A program made the position numbers and the translations under genes. A stretch of DNA of 64,000 nucleotides, from assembly GCA_017405375.1 (NCBI GenBank), contig JAFRAO010000008.1, positions 1 through 64,000 on the forward strand, written 5' to 3'. Shown here piece after piece: positions 1 through 8,532 of this stretch. Source of the stretch: a bacterium. GTDB taxonomy: Bacteria > Cyanobacteriota > Vampirovibrionia > Gastranaerophilales > Gastranaerophilaceae. The notes beneath the pieces were generated by a model. It was given only the letters and a program-made list of their open reading frames with translations. It was not told the origin of the DNA and ran no database searches. The stretch's first letter is position 1, and every line of letters begins with the position of its first letter.

Positions 1-17
1 TTGTAACCTCTTTAAAG

Positions 18-140
18 GTGAACTGTCCAGAGTGAACGGTGAACAGAGTCGTCAGTCTAGAGTGAACCGTGAACAGAATGATATAAATGCTAATAACTGT
101 CGTACAGTTAATAGTCGTCAGTTCACCCATAACAGTTCAC
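18..140. repeat. Short direct and inverted repeats forming the 5' part of a pilin gene
   Basis: A 19-nt unit (AGAGTGAACGGTGAACAGA at 29-47) recurs at 59-77 with one change, exactly 30 bp later. AGTCGTCAGT occurs at 47-56 and 113-122. GTGAACTG at 18-25 has inverted copies CAGTTCAC at 119-126 and 133-140. The period of 30 bp keeps the reading frame open, so the repeats are translated as the leader of the pilin-like gene. All of this is seen directly. The origin (a small repeat element inserted at the gene start) is inference. Confidence 0.7.
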
Positions 141-823
141 TGTCAACCGCTCACTCACACGCATTTACACTTGCAGAAACTTTGATTGTTATGGGCATAA
201 TCGGTGTTGTTGCTGCATTAACTATTCCTAATGTAAACAAAAACACAGGTAGAGCAGAATCTATTACCAGATTTGAAAAGGTTTATGCCGAGTTAAACGA
301 AGCACTCGATAGGGCAACTGCAGTATATGGTCCTGTAAAAACTTGGTGGGCAAATATTCCCAATGATGCATCTGATTTTGAATACTCAAAAAAGTTTGCA
401 GAAAGAATAACCGAATTTATGAAAGTTACAAAATTATGTAAGGACCTTAGCGATGAAGAAAGTTGTTGGTGCGGCGATTATGCCTGTGTAATTCTTGCAA
501 GTGGTGCTAGTTTCTATTATGACTCGGGAGATGGTTGGATATATTTAGATACAAATGGTCCGGATAAAGGTAAATATAATCCAGGGGTTGATACATTCAT
601 CTTAGGATTTGATGATAATTATCGATTGTGGCCTAGTGACTTAAAAGATGGTTTTGTGCAATATATGAATAATAACCATGGTCGTTGTTATGATTATTGT
701 GGCCAATGGATAATGGACAATGGCAATATGGATTACTTAGACATAGATAACCAAGGCAGATGTAAAAATGACACATCAAAAGTTTTAGGCTATGGTGAGG
801 GCAAAGTCCAAAGCTGCAAGTAA
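32..823 (+). CDS. Type IV pilin-like / pseudopilin protein (copy 1)
   Basis: Exported pilin-like protein with a prepilin methylation motif FTLAETLIVMG (F45, E49) followed by a hydrophobic helix (about residues 45-65). The globular part is cysteine-rich. It carries DTNGPDKGKYNPGVDTF near residue 175, which resembles the Asp/Gly metal-binding loop of major pseudopilins, and ends with GNMDYLD and a final SCK. The residue before the expected cut is Ala44, not the usual Gly. Prepilin leaders are normally 5-15 residues; here the GTG start gives 44 residues encoded by short repeats. The frame is open to the left edge, so the true start may lie outside the window or at GTG 62. Related copies are at 25258, 40118 and 63465. 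The role (adhesion, secretion or DNA uptake) cannot be read from sequence. Confidence 0.8.
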   Translation: MNGEQSRQSRVNREQNDINANNCRTVNSRQFTHNSSLSTAHSHAFTLAETLIVMGIIGVVAALTIPNVNKNTGRAESITRFEKVYAELNEALDRATAVYGPVKTWWANIPNDASDFEYSKKFAERITEFMKVTKLCKDLSDEESCWCGDYACVILASGASFYYDSGDGWIYLDTNGPDKGKYNPGVDTFILGFDDNYRLWPSDLKDGFVQYMNNNHGRCYDYCGQWIMDNGNMDYLDIDNQGRCKNDTSKVLGYGEGKVQSCK

Positions 824-833
824 CATTTTTGAC

Positions 834-945
834 ATGCTGAAAACGTAGAAAATACGACAACATAAACCTGTATTTTCACGTTGTTCAGCATCTGTTCAAC
901 ATTATAGACATTGAAATAAATTCAGGGTGGACAAGGAGTTTATAA
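834..945. repeat. Dispersed hairpin repeat, copy 1, downstream of a pilin-like gene
   Basis: Arms ATGCTGAA (834-841) and TTCAGCAT (884-891) enclose further paired blocks (ACGT, AAAATAC/GTATTTT), giving a long imperfect hairpin followed by CTGTTC. CTGAAAACGTA (837-847) and TGGACAAGGAGTTTATAA (928-945) recur almost unchanged downstream of the pilin-like gene ending at 40954. The rest of the gap to 1085 holds a small hairpin CTGAA-TTCGT-TTCAG at 1040-1054 and nothing else I recognise. The hairpin may also act as a transcription end, but there is no clear T-run. Confidence 0.7.
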
Positions 946-1085
946 ATTCTGAAATACGCCTTAATTTATTGAATCAACAAGAAGTCAAACCCACTATTCA
1001 TCGGCTATTCAGGATAACGCAAAAAATAATCTGTCTATGCTGAATTCGTTTCAGAATCTATTTAATTTTGAACCTTTCACATAAA

Positions 1086-1532
1086 TTATTCACTTACTTT
1101 ACTAAGAACAAAATTAATAACAGCATTCAACCCAAGAATGTAAGAATAATATCCAAATCCGCTTATTTGTCCAATACAAACAGGTGCTAACAATGATTTT
1201 TGCCTGAATTCTTCCCTTGCATGAATATTCGTTAAATGAACTTCAACAACAGGTACATTAACCGAAGATATAGCATCTCTGATTGCAACACTTGTATGTG
1301 TATATCCGCCGGCATTTAGAACTATCCCGTCAAAAACTCCAAGTGCTTGTTGAATTCTGTCAACTAATTCACCCTCAATATTTGTTTGATAAAAATCTAT
1401 ACCAAAATTGTTACTCTTTGCATAATCACTTAACTTGTTCTCAATTTCTTTAAGCGTTAAACTACCGTATTTTTCAGGCTCTCTTGTTCCCAGTAAATTC
1501 AAATTCGGACCATTTAATACAAGTATGTTCAT
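1086..1532 (-). CDS. aroQ: 3-dehydroquinate dehydratase, type II
   Basis: Third step of the shikimate pathway: dehydration of 3-dehydroquinate to 3-dehydroshikimate in the cytosol. The 148-residue length is right for the type II dodecameric enzyme. Family signatures are present: [17 protein letters not shown] at the N-terminus (Asn, Arg and the catalytic Tyr in the flexible loop), NPGGYTH-like [16 protein letters not shown] in the middle (His near residue 78), and [15 protein letters not shown] with the substrate-binding His and Arg. The start ATG has an AGAGG ribosome site a few bases upstream. No other shikimate gene is adjacent. The gene is transcribed toward the pilin-like gene. Confidence 0.96.
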   Translation of the reverse strand: MNILVLNGPNLNLLGTREPEKYGSLTLKEIENKLSDYAKSNNFGIDFYQTNIEGELVDRIQQALGVFDGIVLNAGGYTHTSVAIRDAISSVNVPVVEVHLTNIHAREEFRQKSLLAPVCIGQISGFGYYSYILGLNAVINFVLSKVSE

Positions 1533-1639
1533 ATTACCTCTTTACTATTTTTTAACATTATAACAAAAAATTTAATTTTGATGTTAAATTTTTATAATTT
1601 GTGGTATATTAATATTAAATAGAGAATTTAGAGGTACAA

Positions 1640-1987
1640 ATGGAAGAAAACAGTTCACAACAACGTCGTTGGTATGACAAGGACCCCGAATTGAAAGAAG
1701 CTCTTGAATTACTAAAACTATCTCCGGGAAATGAAAAAGACAAAGCTGCTGATTTTGTAACAAAATTACAGGAAGAAATTGCAAGCGACGTAATTGAAAA
1801 AATTTATAATATAATTTGCGAATATCATGGTAACGGAAAACGCTGGTATGATAACGATCCTATTGTTATAAGAGCGCTTGAGTTATTGCGTACTTCTGAT
1901 AAACAAACAAAAAAAGAAGCCGCTTTGAAATTGTTAACTTCATTGAAAAATAACGTAGATGGCGGCATGGAATTAATTAAAGATTAG
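1640..1987 (+). CDS. Small protein with a duplicated RWYDxDP motif
   Basis: I do not recognise this 115-residue soluble protein. Two halves carry the same motif: RRWYDKDPELKEALELLKLS near residues 9-28 and KRWYDNDPIVIRALELLRTS near 70-89. It therefore arose by internal duplication of about 60 residues. Each half looks all-helical, with a WYD turn and an ALELL helix. The ribosome site AGAGG precedes the ATG. folE2 starts 7 nt after its stop, so the two are probably cotranscribed; this gives context but no function. No signal peptide, membrane segment or catalytic motif is visible. Confidence 0.75.
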   Translation: MEENSSQQRRWYDKDPELKEALELLKLSPGNEKDKAADFVTKLQEEIASDVIEKIYNIICEYHGNGKRWYDNDPIVIRALELLRTSDKQTKKEAALKLLTSLKNNVDGGMELIKD

Positions 1988-1994
1988 CTTTGCC

Positions 1995-2789
1995 ATGAAA
2001 GATATTCAAAATGAAAAAGACACAAGGAACGTTTATATCCAAAAAGTTGGTATAAAAGACTTTGATATTCCTTTGCATATAATTCGCAAAGATAATTCAA
2101 ATCAACTTGTAAATGCAAAAGCACGTGTTTCTGTATCTTTACCAGAAAACTATAAAGGGACACACATGTCCAGATTTATAGAAATACTGAATGAATGGCA
2201 ATCACAAGATATTATAGGTTCAGATTTAAAAAAATATATTCATGGAATTACAAACAAATTATCCGCTAAAAGCGGTGAAATGTTTTTTGAATTCAAATAT
2301 TTCATTGATAAAACAGCACCTGTATCAGGTCTGAAAGCTAAGATGTGCTATAATTGTTCATTTAAAAGCATTATATCTGATTGCAATACTCCTAATGAAA
2401 GCTATAAGTTTGTTTTGGGTGTGAAAGTTCCTGTAACAACACTTTGCCCATGTTCAAAAGAAATTTCAGATTATGGAGCTCACAACCAAAGAGCTATCGT
2501 TTCAGTCAATATTTCATACGATGAAAATCAACATATCTGGTTAGAAGATTTAATTAAAGATGTGGAAGAGTGTTCTTCATGCTCTATATATCCTCTGTTA
2601 AAAAGAGAAGATGAAAAATTTGTAACCGAACGCGCATATAATAATCCTAAATTCGTTGAGGATGTACTTCGCGATGTTGTAATAAAGCTAAGAAATAATC
2701 CAATAATCAAGGAATTTGAAATCGATTGTGAATCTATTGAAAGTATTCATAATCATTCAGCATGGGCATATCAAAAAGAAAGTAAATAA
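1995..2789 (+). CDS. folE2: GTP cyclohydrolase FolE2 (type IB)
   Basis: Converts GTP to 7,8-dihydroneopterin triphosphate, the entry step to tetrahydrofolate (and queuosine precursors). The 264 residues match the COG1469/FolE2 family rather than the shorter zinc-only FolE. The diagnostic segment LCPCSKEISDYGAHNQRA (about residues 150-167) holds the catalytic and metal-binding Cys and the conserved His. ERAYNNPKFVEDVLRD and NHSAWAY near the C-terminus are also family features. In the known family the enzyme uses several divalent metals and often replaces FolE when zinc is scarce. No Zur-type operator is obvious upstream. Confidence 0.93.
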   Translation: MKDIQNEKDTRNVYIQKVGIKDFDIPLHIIRKDNSNQLVNAKARVSVSLPENYKGTHMSRFIEILNEWQSQDIIGSDLKKYIHGITNKLSAKSGEMFFEFKYFIDKTAPVSGLKAKMCYNCSFKSIISDCNTPNESYKFVLGVKVPVTTLCPCSKEISDYGAHNQRAIVSVNISYDENQHIWLEDLIKDVEECSSCSIYPLLKREDEKFVTERAYNNPKFVEDVLRDVVIKLRNNPIIKEFEIDCESIESIHNHSAWAYQKESK

Positions 2790-2869
2790 TTATTCATAAA
2801 TGTAATTGATTTATAATTTTGATTGAAATATAATAAATTTGGAATAGAGAATTAATAAAGTGTAGTATT

Positions 2870-4216
2870 ATGTCTAATAATCAAGAAGTTAAACAAGAAG
2901 AAAAAGATTTAAACGAAGAATATAACCAATTTTTAAAACACTTAAACGCCGAAAAAGAAGAAACTTCAAATTTTGCGAAAACACTTTTTGGAATTGTTTT
3001 ACTGTTTTGTTTTTTTGTGTTTGCATTTTTAGTAGTTGCAGATAACAAAGATAAATTTATAAAAAAAATCGGCGAAGATTCCTATATATCAAGATTATTG
3101 ATGCTAATTCCCAATAATATCGAGAATAAAAAACATATAGAATTTGCTGCACCTTTTATTCAAAAAAGACAAAATATACTTCTTGCAGGTGTAGATGTAA
3201 ACGGTTCTAAAGTTGACCCTTGGAAAGGTGCAAGAACTGATACTTTGATTATTTTAAATGTTGATACAAAAACTAAGTCAATAAACGCAATATCTGTACC
3301 GCGTGATAGCAAAGTTTATTTACCGGGAGATTATGGTATCCAAAAAATTAATTCTGCGCATGCAATAGGCGGAATTGAAATGACTAAAAAAACCTTGGAA
3401 CGTACTCTTGGTATTAAAATCAACCACTATATTTTAGTTCATGATGATGCTGTTGCAAATATAGTCGATGCATTGGGCGGCGTTCCGATTTATGTAGAAA
3501 AAAATATGTACTACAACGATAATTCAGGCAATTTGCACATAAATTTATCAAAAGGTTTGAATATACTTAACGGAAGAAATGCTGTCGGATATTTGCGTTT
3601 TAGAAAAGACGGTTTGGGTGACATTGGAAGAACACAACGTCAACAATGGTTTTTAAAAGGCTTTATGGAAAAAATCAAATCACCGCAAACTTTAGCAAAA
3701 ATTCCTGAAATGCTTGATGCTGTGAACAATTATGTAAAAACTGATATGACTTTCTACGAATTATCACAATTTGCGGCACTTGCCAAAAATATTGACTCTG
3801 ATAAAATTGAATTTGCAACTCTTCCGGGTGCACCTAATAAAAGCGGTTATATAAGTTACTGGATTTTGGACCCTGAAAAAACTCAAGAAATGATTAACAG
3901 AATGATATATCGAGATAACGTATATAATGAAAATAAAGCTTATAATATTGGAATAAGATATTCAAACGGTAATGAAGAGGCAGCCAAAGATTTGAGCGAG
4001 AAAATTAAAAGTGTCGGTTACAATGTTAATTGTTTCGGTCCTTCAGTAATTCCTCATTCACAATTTATTGCACATGATTCTTCTGTTTCAAACGATATTT
4101 TTAATAATATTAAAAAAGAAGCTCCTGAACTTAGCAAAATGCAGTTTGTATATAATCCTAACAAGAATTATTGTACATCAAGTGATATAACAATATTGTT
4201 AGAAGGTCAAGAATAA
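2870..4216 (+). CDS. LytR-CpsA-Psr (LCP) family cell-wall ligase with LytR_C domain
   Basis: LCP enzymes transfer lipid-linked polymers onto peptidoglycan outside the membrane. Here a charged cytosolic N-terminus (about 40 residues, Glu/Lys-rich) leads to one membrane helix (about 41-60). The LCP domain follows (about 100-260) with the typical opening LLAGVDVNG, the Arg/Asp ligands ARTDTLIILNVD and SVPRDSKV, and GYLRFRKDGLGDIGRTQRQQ. The last 110 residues resemble the LytR_C domain (NGNEEAAKDLSEKIKSVGY). In a Gram-negative lineage the substrate is unknown. lemA begins 1 nt after the stop, so the two are cotranscribed. Confidence 0.93.
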   Translation: MSNNQEVKQEEKDLNEEYNQFLKHLNAEKEETSNFAKTLFGIVLLFCFFVFAFLVVADNKDKFIKKIGEDSYISRLLMLIPNNIENKKHIEFAAPFIQKRQNILLAGVDVNGSKVDPWKGARTDTLIILNVDTKTKSINAISVPRDSKVYLPGDYGIQKINSAHAIGGIEMTKKTLERTLGIKINHYILVHDDAVANIVDALGGVPIYVEKNMYYNDNSGNLHINLSKGLNILNGRNAVGYLRFRKDGLGDIGRTQRQQWFLKGFMEKIKSPQTLAKIPEMLDAVNNYVKTDMTFYELSQFAALAKNIDSDKIEFATLPGAPNKSGYISYWILDPEKTQEMINRMIYRDNVYNENKAYNIGIRYSNGNEEAAKDLSEKIKSVGYNVNCFGPSVIPHSQFIAHDSSVSNDIFNNIKKEAPELSKMQFVYNPNKNYCTSSDITILLEGQE

Positions 4217-4217
4217 C

Positions 4218-4745
4218 ATGATACTTGTGTATATATTAATCGCTGTAATTTTATTAGTAATATATTTGCTAAAAATAAACTTCGATTTGCTAAATTATAA
4301 AGATAAATCATTGAGGGCATTGGCAGCATTAGATGCAGCAATAATAAAAAAGAATATCGTTATTCTTGATATACTTGGTTATGCACGTGAAAATATGCCA
4401 AAAGAAGACAGATTAATCTGTGAATTGTTTAATATTCGCCATGATATATCTAAAATAAGAACAAAAATTGTAAATGCCCAAGAAAGGTTTGAAAAACAAA
4501 AAGAATTTGATTCAAAAGTTGAAATTTTATTGGGTGCAGCTACAAAATATTCGGATTTAAAAAAGAATATCGGATTTCAGCAATGTTTAGAGAATTTTTA
4601 TAACCTTGAATCAGAATTTAATACCCGAGTAGAAGATTACAATTTAATAGTAAATAAATTTTATAGTTTAGTTCATACATTTCCCGGCTCAATTATAGCA
4701 AAATTGACTAAAACGATGGAGCCACCTGCAACTTACGAAAAGTAG
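4218..4745 (+). CDS. lemA: LemA family membrane-anchored protein
   Basis: A 175-residue protein with an N-terminal membrane helix (about residues 2-18) and a long helical bundle, as in LemA proteins. The family signature lies near the C-terminus: ESEFNTRVEDYNLIVNKFYSLVHTFPGS, with the invariant Asn-Arg-x-x-x-Tyr-Asn pattern. The function of LemA is poorly defined. The protein is anchored by its N-terminus with the bundle expected outside the membrane. It follows the LCP gene directly, which is consistent with an envelope role. The C-terminus is short compared with some homologues. Confidence 0.85.
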   Translation: MILVYILIAVILLVIYLLKINFDLLNYKDKSLRALAALDAAIIKKNIVILDILGYARENMPKEDRLICELFNIRHDISKIRTKIVNAQERFEKQKEFDSKVEILLGAATKYSDLKKNIGFQQCLENFYNLESEFNTRVEDYNLIVNKFYSLVHTFPGSIIAKLTKTMEPPATYEK

Positions 4746-4801
4746 GGAACTAATTTTTTATACTCACGTCTATAGATACGTATAGAATAAGGGGTATGAT
4801 T

Positions 4802-5746
4802 ATGAGTAATTTAAATTCGGCTGTAGAGTTGATGGAAAAATGGGATGAAATTGAATTAGAGTCAGATGAAGAAATTGAACAAGAACCAAAGACATTTAGT
4901 TGCATTGCAAGAGAAGATGATATATTACAAATGTATCTTAAAGACATCGGAAAAACAAAGCTATTAAGTGCAAAAGAAGAGCTTATCTTAGGTAAAAAAA
5001 TAAAAGAAGGGACAAAAGAAGAAGCAATAAATGCAAAAAAACAACTTGTAAAAGCCAATTTAAGGCTTGTTATAAGTATAGCTAAACGTTACATAGGTCA
5101 TGGAGTATTGTTTATGGATTTGGTTCAAGAAGGTTCAATCGGATTAATTAGAGCTTCAGAAAAATATGATTATACAAAATCATTCAAATTTTCTACGTAT
5201 GCAACTTGGTGGATAAAGCAAACAATTATACGAGCAATATCAAACAATTCCAGAACAATTAGAATTCCTGTGCATATGACTGATAAAATAAGAAAATATA
5301 AAAAAGCTGTTTTGGATTTGACTTTTGAACTTGACAGAGAACCAAATGAAAAAGAAATTGCCGAGAGGATGAATATTTCAATAAAACGGCTACAAAATAT
5401 TAAAAAAGCTATAATAAACGAACCGATAAGTTTAGATGCACCTGTAACAGAGGATTTGAATGTTCAAGATTACATAGCAGATAAGAGTTATAAATCGCCT
5501 GAAGCAAATGCTGAAATGAATAATCTTTGTGAAAATATACCACAAGTTTTATCAAAATTACAGCAAAGAGAAAGAATTATACTGCAGCACAGATTCGGGC
5601 TAGATAATACAAAACCGAAAACACTTGAAGAATTGGGGAAAATATTAGGATTTTCAAAGGAAAGAATAAGACAACTTGAGGATTTTGCAATAAAAAAGAT
5701 AAGAGAAGACAATACATATAAAAATTATGTAGAATTGATACGTTAA
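4802..5746 (+). CDS. RNA polymerase sigma-70 family factor (RpoD/SigA type)
   Basis: Sigma factor with regions 1.2 to 4.2 and no region 1.1. It has [18 protein letters not shown] (1.2), region 2 with [15 protein letters not shown] and [13 protein letters not shown] (-10 recognition), RTIRIPVHM at the start of region 3, and [18 protein letters not shown] (4.2 helix-turn-helix, -35 recognition). The promoters in this window (TTGAAA/TATAAT types) fit a factor of this class. I place the start at the second ATG because AAGGGG (4789-4794) is only 1 nt from ATG 4796 but 7 nt from ATG 4802. At 314 residues it could be the housekeeping factor or a group 2 factor of the cyanobacterial kind; which one cannot be decided here. 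Confidence 0.93.
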   Translation: MSNLNSAVELMEKWDEIELESDEEIEQEPKTFSCIAREDDILQMYLKDIGKTKLLSAKEELILGKKIKEGTKEEAINAKKQLVKANLRLVISIAKRYIGHGVLFMDLVQEGSIGLIRASEKYDYTKSFKFSTYATWWIKQTIIRAISNNSRTIRIPVHMTDKIRKYKKAVLDLTFELDREPNEKEIAERMNISIKRLQNIKKAIINEPISLDAPVTEDLNVQDYIADKSYKSPEANAEMNNLCENIPQVLSKLQQRERIILQHRFGLDNTKPKTLEELGKILGFSKERIRQLEDFAIKKIREDNTYKNYVELIR

Positions 5747-5801
5747 ATTAGATAGATTAAGCATAAAACATCACTAAACATACTTTAACTTGTACACTAA
5801 A

Positions 5802-5829
5802 ATGCCCAAATTTATGGGTATTTTTTTTA
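5802..5829 (+). terminator. Intrinsic terminator after the sigma-factor gene
   Basis: ATGCCCA-AATTTA-TGGGTAT hairpin (about 5802-5821) followed directly by eight T. It lies 55 nt past the sigma-factor stop. The remaining gap up to the efp promoter shows no other structure I can name. Confidence 0.8.
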
Positions 5830-5974
5830 TTATTTGTATAATTTATCAAAAAATCAGTCGTAGGATAATATATATTAAGAAAGTTTGAGAACATTTTAAT
5901 TTGTTTAAATATGCGTGGATATTTGAATTTAAAAAATATTTATATCGTCTGAACAAAGTTAAATTATCATAGTT

Positions 5975-6002
5975 TTGAAAAAATTTTTGTTTATGCTATT
6001 AT
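5975..6002 (+). promoter_or_regulatory. Sigma-70 promoter of the efp-accB-accC operon
   Basis: TTGAAA (5975-5980) and TATTAT (5997-6002) separated by 16 bp, with transcription expected near 6009. This leaves a leader of about 23 nt holding the ribosome site AAGGAG before the efp ATG. Confidence 0.7.
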
Positions 6003-6031
6003 CAAATCATAGATTAATATAAGGAGAATTT

Positions 6032-6592
6032 ATGATTTCAGTAAACGACTTAAAAACAGGCTTAACTTTACAATTAGATGCCGGCTCATTATGGTCAGTA
6101 GTAGAGTTTTTACACGTAAAACCGGGTAAAGGTGCAGCATTTGTAAGAACAAAACTTAAAAATGTTGAAACAGGACAAGTTGTTGAAAGAACATTCAGAG
6201 CCGGTGAAAAAGTTGCAAAAGCTATGTTAGACCGTCGCGATATGCAATATTTATATAAAGAAGGTGATGGATTCGTTATGATGGATTTAGAATCATATGA
6301 ACAAATCACAGTAACAAAAGACCAAATCGGTGATGGAATCAAATATTTAAAAGAAAATATGAATGTATCAGTTTTAACTCACGAAGGTTCTGTAATTGGC
6401 GTAGATTTACCGGCACACGTTGAATTAGAAGTAGTTAATACCCCACCTGCAGAAAAAGGTAATACTTCTCAAGGCGGTACAAAACCGGCAGAAACAGAAA
6501 CAGGTGCAGTAGTTAATGTTCCGTTCTTTGTTGTAAATGGTGATAGAATTAGAATTGATACAAGAACAAACGAATACCTTGACAGATGCTAA
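6032..6592 (+). CDS. efp: Elongation factor P
   Basis: Binds stalled ribosomes and restores peptide bond formation at proline stretches. Its 186 residues make the usual three OB-like domains: KOW-like N-terminal ([17 protein letters not shown]), central, and C-terminal ([16 protein letters not shown], the family signature). The loop Lys in KPGKGAA is the residue that EpmA lysylates in some bacteria; no epmA or epmB is seen here, so modification is unknown. It is followed 33 nt later by accB and then accC. The efp-accB-accC order is common in many bacteria, including cyanobacteria. Confidence 0.97.
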   Translation: MISVNDLKTGLTLQLDAGSLWSVVEFLHVKPGKGAAFVRTKLKNVETGQVVERTFRAGEKVAKAMLDRRDMQYLYKEGDGFVMMDLESYEQITVTKDQIGDGIKYLKENMNVSVLTHEGSVIGVDLPAHVELEVVNTPPAEKGNTSQGGTKPAETETGAVVNVPFFVVNGDRIRIDTRTNEYLDRC

Positions 6593-6625
6593 TTTAGCAT
6601 TCTGATTCAAGTGAAGGGAGTAATT

Positions 6626-7090
6626 ATGTCAAAATTTGACTTAAAGTATCTTGAAAAATTAGCAAAATTGATGACTGATTCTGATTTAACAGAAGTTCAA
6701 TTAGAAGATGAAGAACAATCAATTATTTTAAAACGTCAACAGCAACAAGCCCTTGTTGCTCAACCTGTTGCACCAGTTGTACAGGCACAAGTTACAGCAA
6801 AAGATTCAACCGGTGTTGCGCAGGCAACTGAAATTAAAGCAGAAACTCCAAAAACCGGCAGACCAATAAAATCGCCTATGGTTGGAACATTCTACAAAGC
6901 TGCTTCACCTGATGCACCTGCCTTTGTTGAAGTCGGTTCACTTGTAGCTCAAGGTGAGGTTGTTTGTATTATTGAAGCGATGAAATTAATGAACGAAATT
7001 GAATCGGATTATTCAGGTAAAGTTATTGAAATTTGTGTCAATGACGGTCAGCCTGTCGAATACGGTCAAGTTCTTATGTATGTTGAATAG
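6626..7090 (+). CDS. accB: Biotin carboxyl carrier protein of acetyl-CoA carboxylase
   Basis: Carries the biotin that shuttles CO2 from AccC to the AccDA carboxyltransferase. The lipoyl/biotinyl domain occupies the last 75 residues, with the biotinylation motif [10 protein letters not shown] (the Lys in MKL). A Gln/Val/Ala-rich linker precedes it and a short helical region begins the protein. The start at ATG 6626 is chosen over GTG 6611 because GAAGGGAG lies a suitable 6-7 nt upstream of the former. accC follows 18 nt after the stop. Confidence 0.96.
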   Translation: MSKFDLKYLEKLAKLMTDSDLTEVQLEDEEQSIILKRQQQQALVAQPVAPVVQAQVTAKDSTGVAQATEIKAETPKTGRPIKSPMVGTFYKAASPDAPAFVEVGSLVAQGEVVCIIEAMKLMNEIESDYSGKVIEICVNDGQPVEYGQVLMYVE

Positions 7091-7108
7091 ATTTAGGGAT
7101 AATTTAAA

Positions 7109-8467
7109 ATGTTTAGAAAAGTTCTTGTAGCAAATCGTGGTGAGATTTCTGTCAGAGTAATTCGAGCATGTCGTGAACTTGGTATTCCAACAGTAGCAAT
7201 TTATTCTGAAGCTGATGCTAACTCTTTGCATGTAAGATTAGCAACTGATGCTTATTGTATAGGCCCTGCAGACAGCTCAAAAAGTTATTTAAGTATTCCG
7301 GCAATAATGTCTGTTGCCGAAATTTCAGGAGCAGATGCTATTCATCCGGGATATGGCTTTTTATCTGAACGTTCTGATTTCGCGGAAATTTGTGAGCAAC
7401 ATGGTATAAAATTTATCGGACCATCCTCTTATTCAATGAAAAAAATGGGTGATAAAGCAACTGCCCGCAAGACTATGATTGAAAATGATGTTCCTGTTAT
7501 TCCGGGTACAGGTATTATTGAAGATGCAAAAGAAATCAAAAAATTTGCAAAAAAAGTCGGCTATCCGATAATTTTAAAAGCAACTGCCGGTGGCGGCGGT
7601 AAAGGTATGCGAATTGTTCGAACTGATGATGAGGTTGAATCTAATTTTAATCTTTGTCAAACAGAAGCTGAAAAGGCATTTGGTAACCATAGAGTTTACT
7701 GCGAAAAATATCTTGAAAATCCTCGTCATATTGAAGTTCAAATTATCGGTGATAAATACGGACATTATATTTACTTAGGCGAACGTGATTGTTCTATACA
7801 AAGACGTCATCAAAAATTAATTGAAGAGACTCCTTCTCCGGCTATTGATGAAAAAACTCGTAAAAAAATGGGTGGAGCGGCTATAAGAGCTGCAAAAGCT
7901 GTTAAATATGAAGGTGTTGGTACTTGTGAATTTTTACTTGATAGTGATGGCAAGTGGTATTTTATGGAAATGAATACAAGGGTTCAAGTTGAACATTGTA
8001 TTACAGAAATGGTAACTCAGATTGATATTGTAAGAGAGCAAATCAGAGTTGCAGCAGGTGAAAAACTTGATTACAAGCAAAAAGATGTTATATTAAAAGG
8101 ACATGCCATCGAATGTAGAATTAATGCCGAAAATCCAGAAAAAGATTTTATGCCATGTCCCGGATTAATTGAAGGGTATGTTGCTCCGGGCGGATTCGGA
8201 GTTAGAGTTGATTCACATGTTTATCCTGGGTATAAAATTCCGCCATACTATGATTCAATGATTGGAAAATTGATTTGTTGGGGTGAAAACAGAAATCAGG
8301 CTCGTCGTAGAATTTATCAAGCATTAAAAGAATACGTAATCATCGGTGTTAATACAACAATTCCGTTCCATCAATCTATTGTTGAAGATGAAGTGTTTAT
8401 AAGCGGAAATTTTGATACAAGTTTTTTAGATGATTTTTATAAACGTACAGGTAAATTCCAAAAATAG
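7109..8467 (+). CDS. accC: Biotin carboxylase subunit of acetyl-CoA carboxylase
   Basis: ATP- and bicarbonate-dependent carboxylation of biotin on AccB, the first half-reaction of malonyl-CoA synthesis. The length of 452 residues is normal. The N-terminal domain has KVLVANRGEISVRVIRACRELG and HPGYGFLSER. The ATP-grasp domain has KATAGGGGKGMRIV (glycine-rich loop), the catalytic region EMNTRVQVEHCITEMVTQID, and biotin-site residues near RDCSIQRRHQKLIEE. The C-terminal domain has GHAIECRINAENP. Its carboxyltransferase partners accD and accA are 38 kb away on the other strand. Confidence 0.97.
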   Translation: MFRKVLVANRGEISVRVIRACRELGIPTVAIYSEADANSLHVRLATDAYCIGPADSSKSYLSIPAIMSVAEISGADAIHPGYGFLSERSDFAEICEQHGIKFIGPSSYSMKKMGDKATARKTMIENDVPVIPGTGIIEDAKEIKKFAKKVGYPIILKATAGGGGKGMRIVRTDDEVESNFNLCQTEAEKAFGNHRVYCEKYLENPRHIEVQIIGDKYGHYIYLGERDCSIQRRHQKLIEETPSPAIDEKTRKKMGGAAIRAAKAVKYEGVGTCEFLLDSDGKWYFMEMNTRVQVEHCITEMVTQIDIVREQIRVAAGEKLDYKQKDVILKGHAIECRINAENPEKDFMPCPGLIEGYVAPGGFGVRVDSHVYPGYKIPPYYDSMIGKLICWGENRNQARRRIYQALKEYVIIGVNTTIPFHQSIVEDEVFISGNFDTSFLDDFYKRTGKFQK

Positions 8468-8497
8468 TATATCGTATAAATAAGTTATATTAATATT

Positions 8498-8526
8498 TTT
8501 ACATTTGTTTTGTTTACGTATATAAT
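8498..8526 (+). promoter_or_regulatory. Promoter giving a leaderless TPR transcript
   Basis: TTTACA (8498-8503), 17 bp spacer, TATAAT (8521-8526). Only six bases separate the -10 hexamer from the ATG at 8533, so transcription should begin at or next to the start codon. No ribosome site is present between them. Confidence 0.65.
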
Positions 8527-8532
8527 ATCATT

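Noticed and set aside
633-863. Minus-strand frame inside the first pilin-like gene
   Set aside because: Antisense shadow; codon use and composition follow the pilin reading frame.
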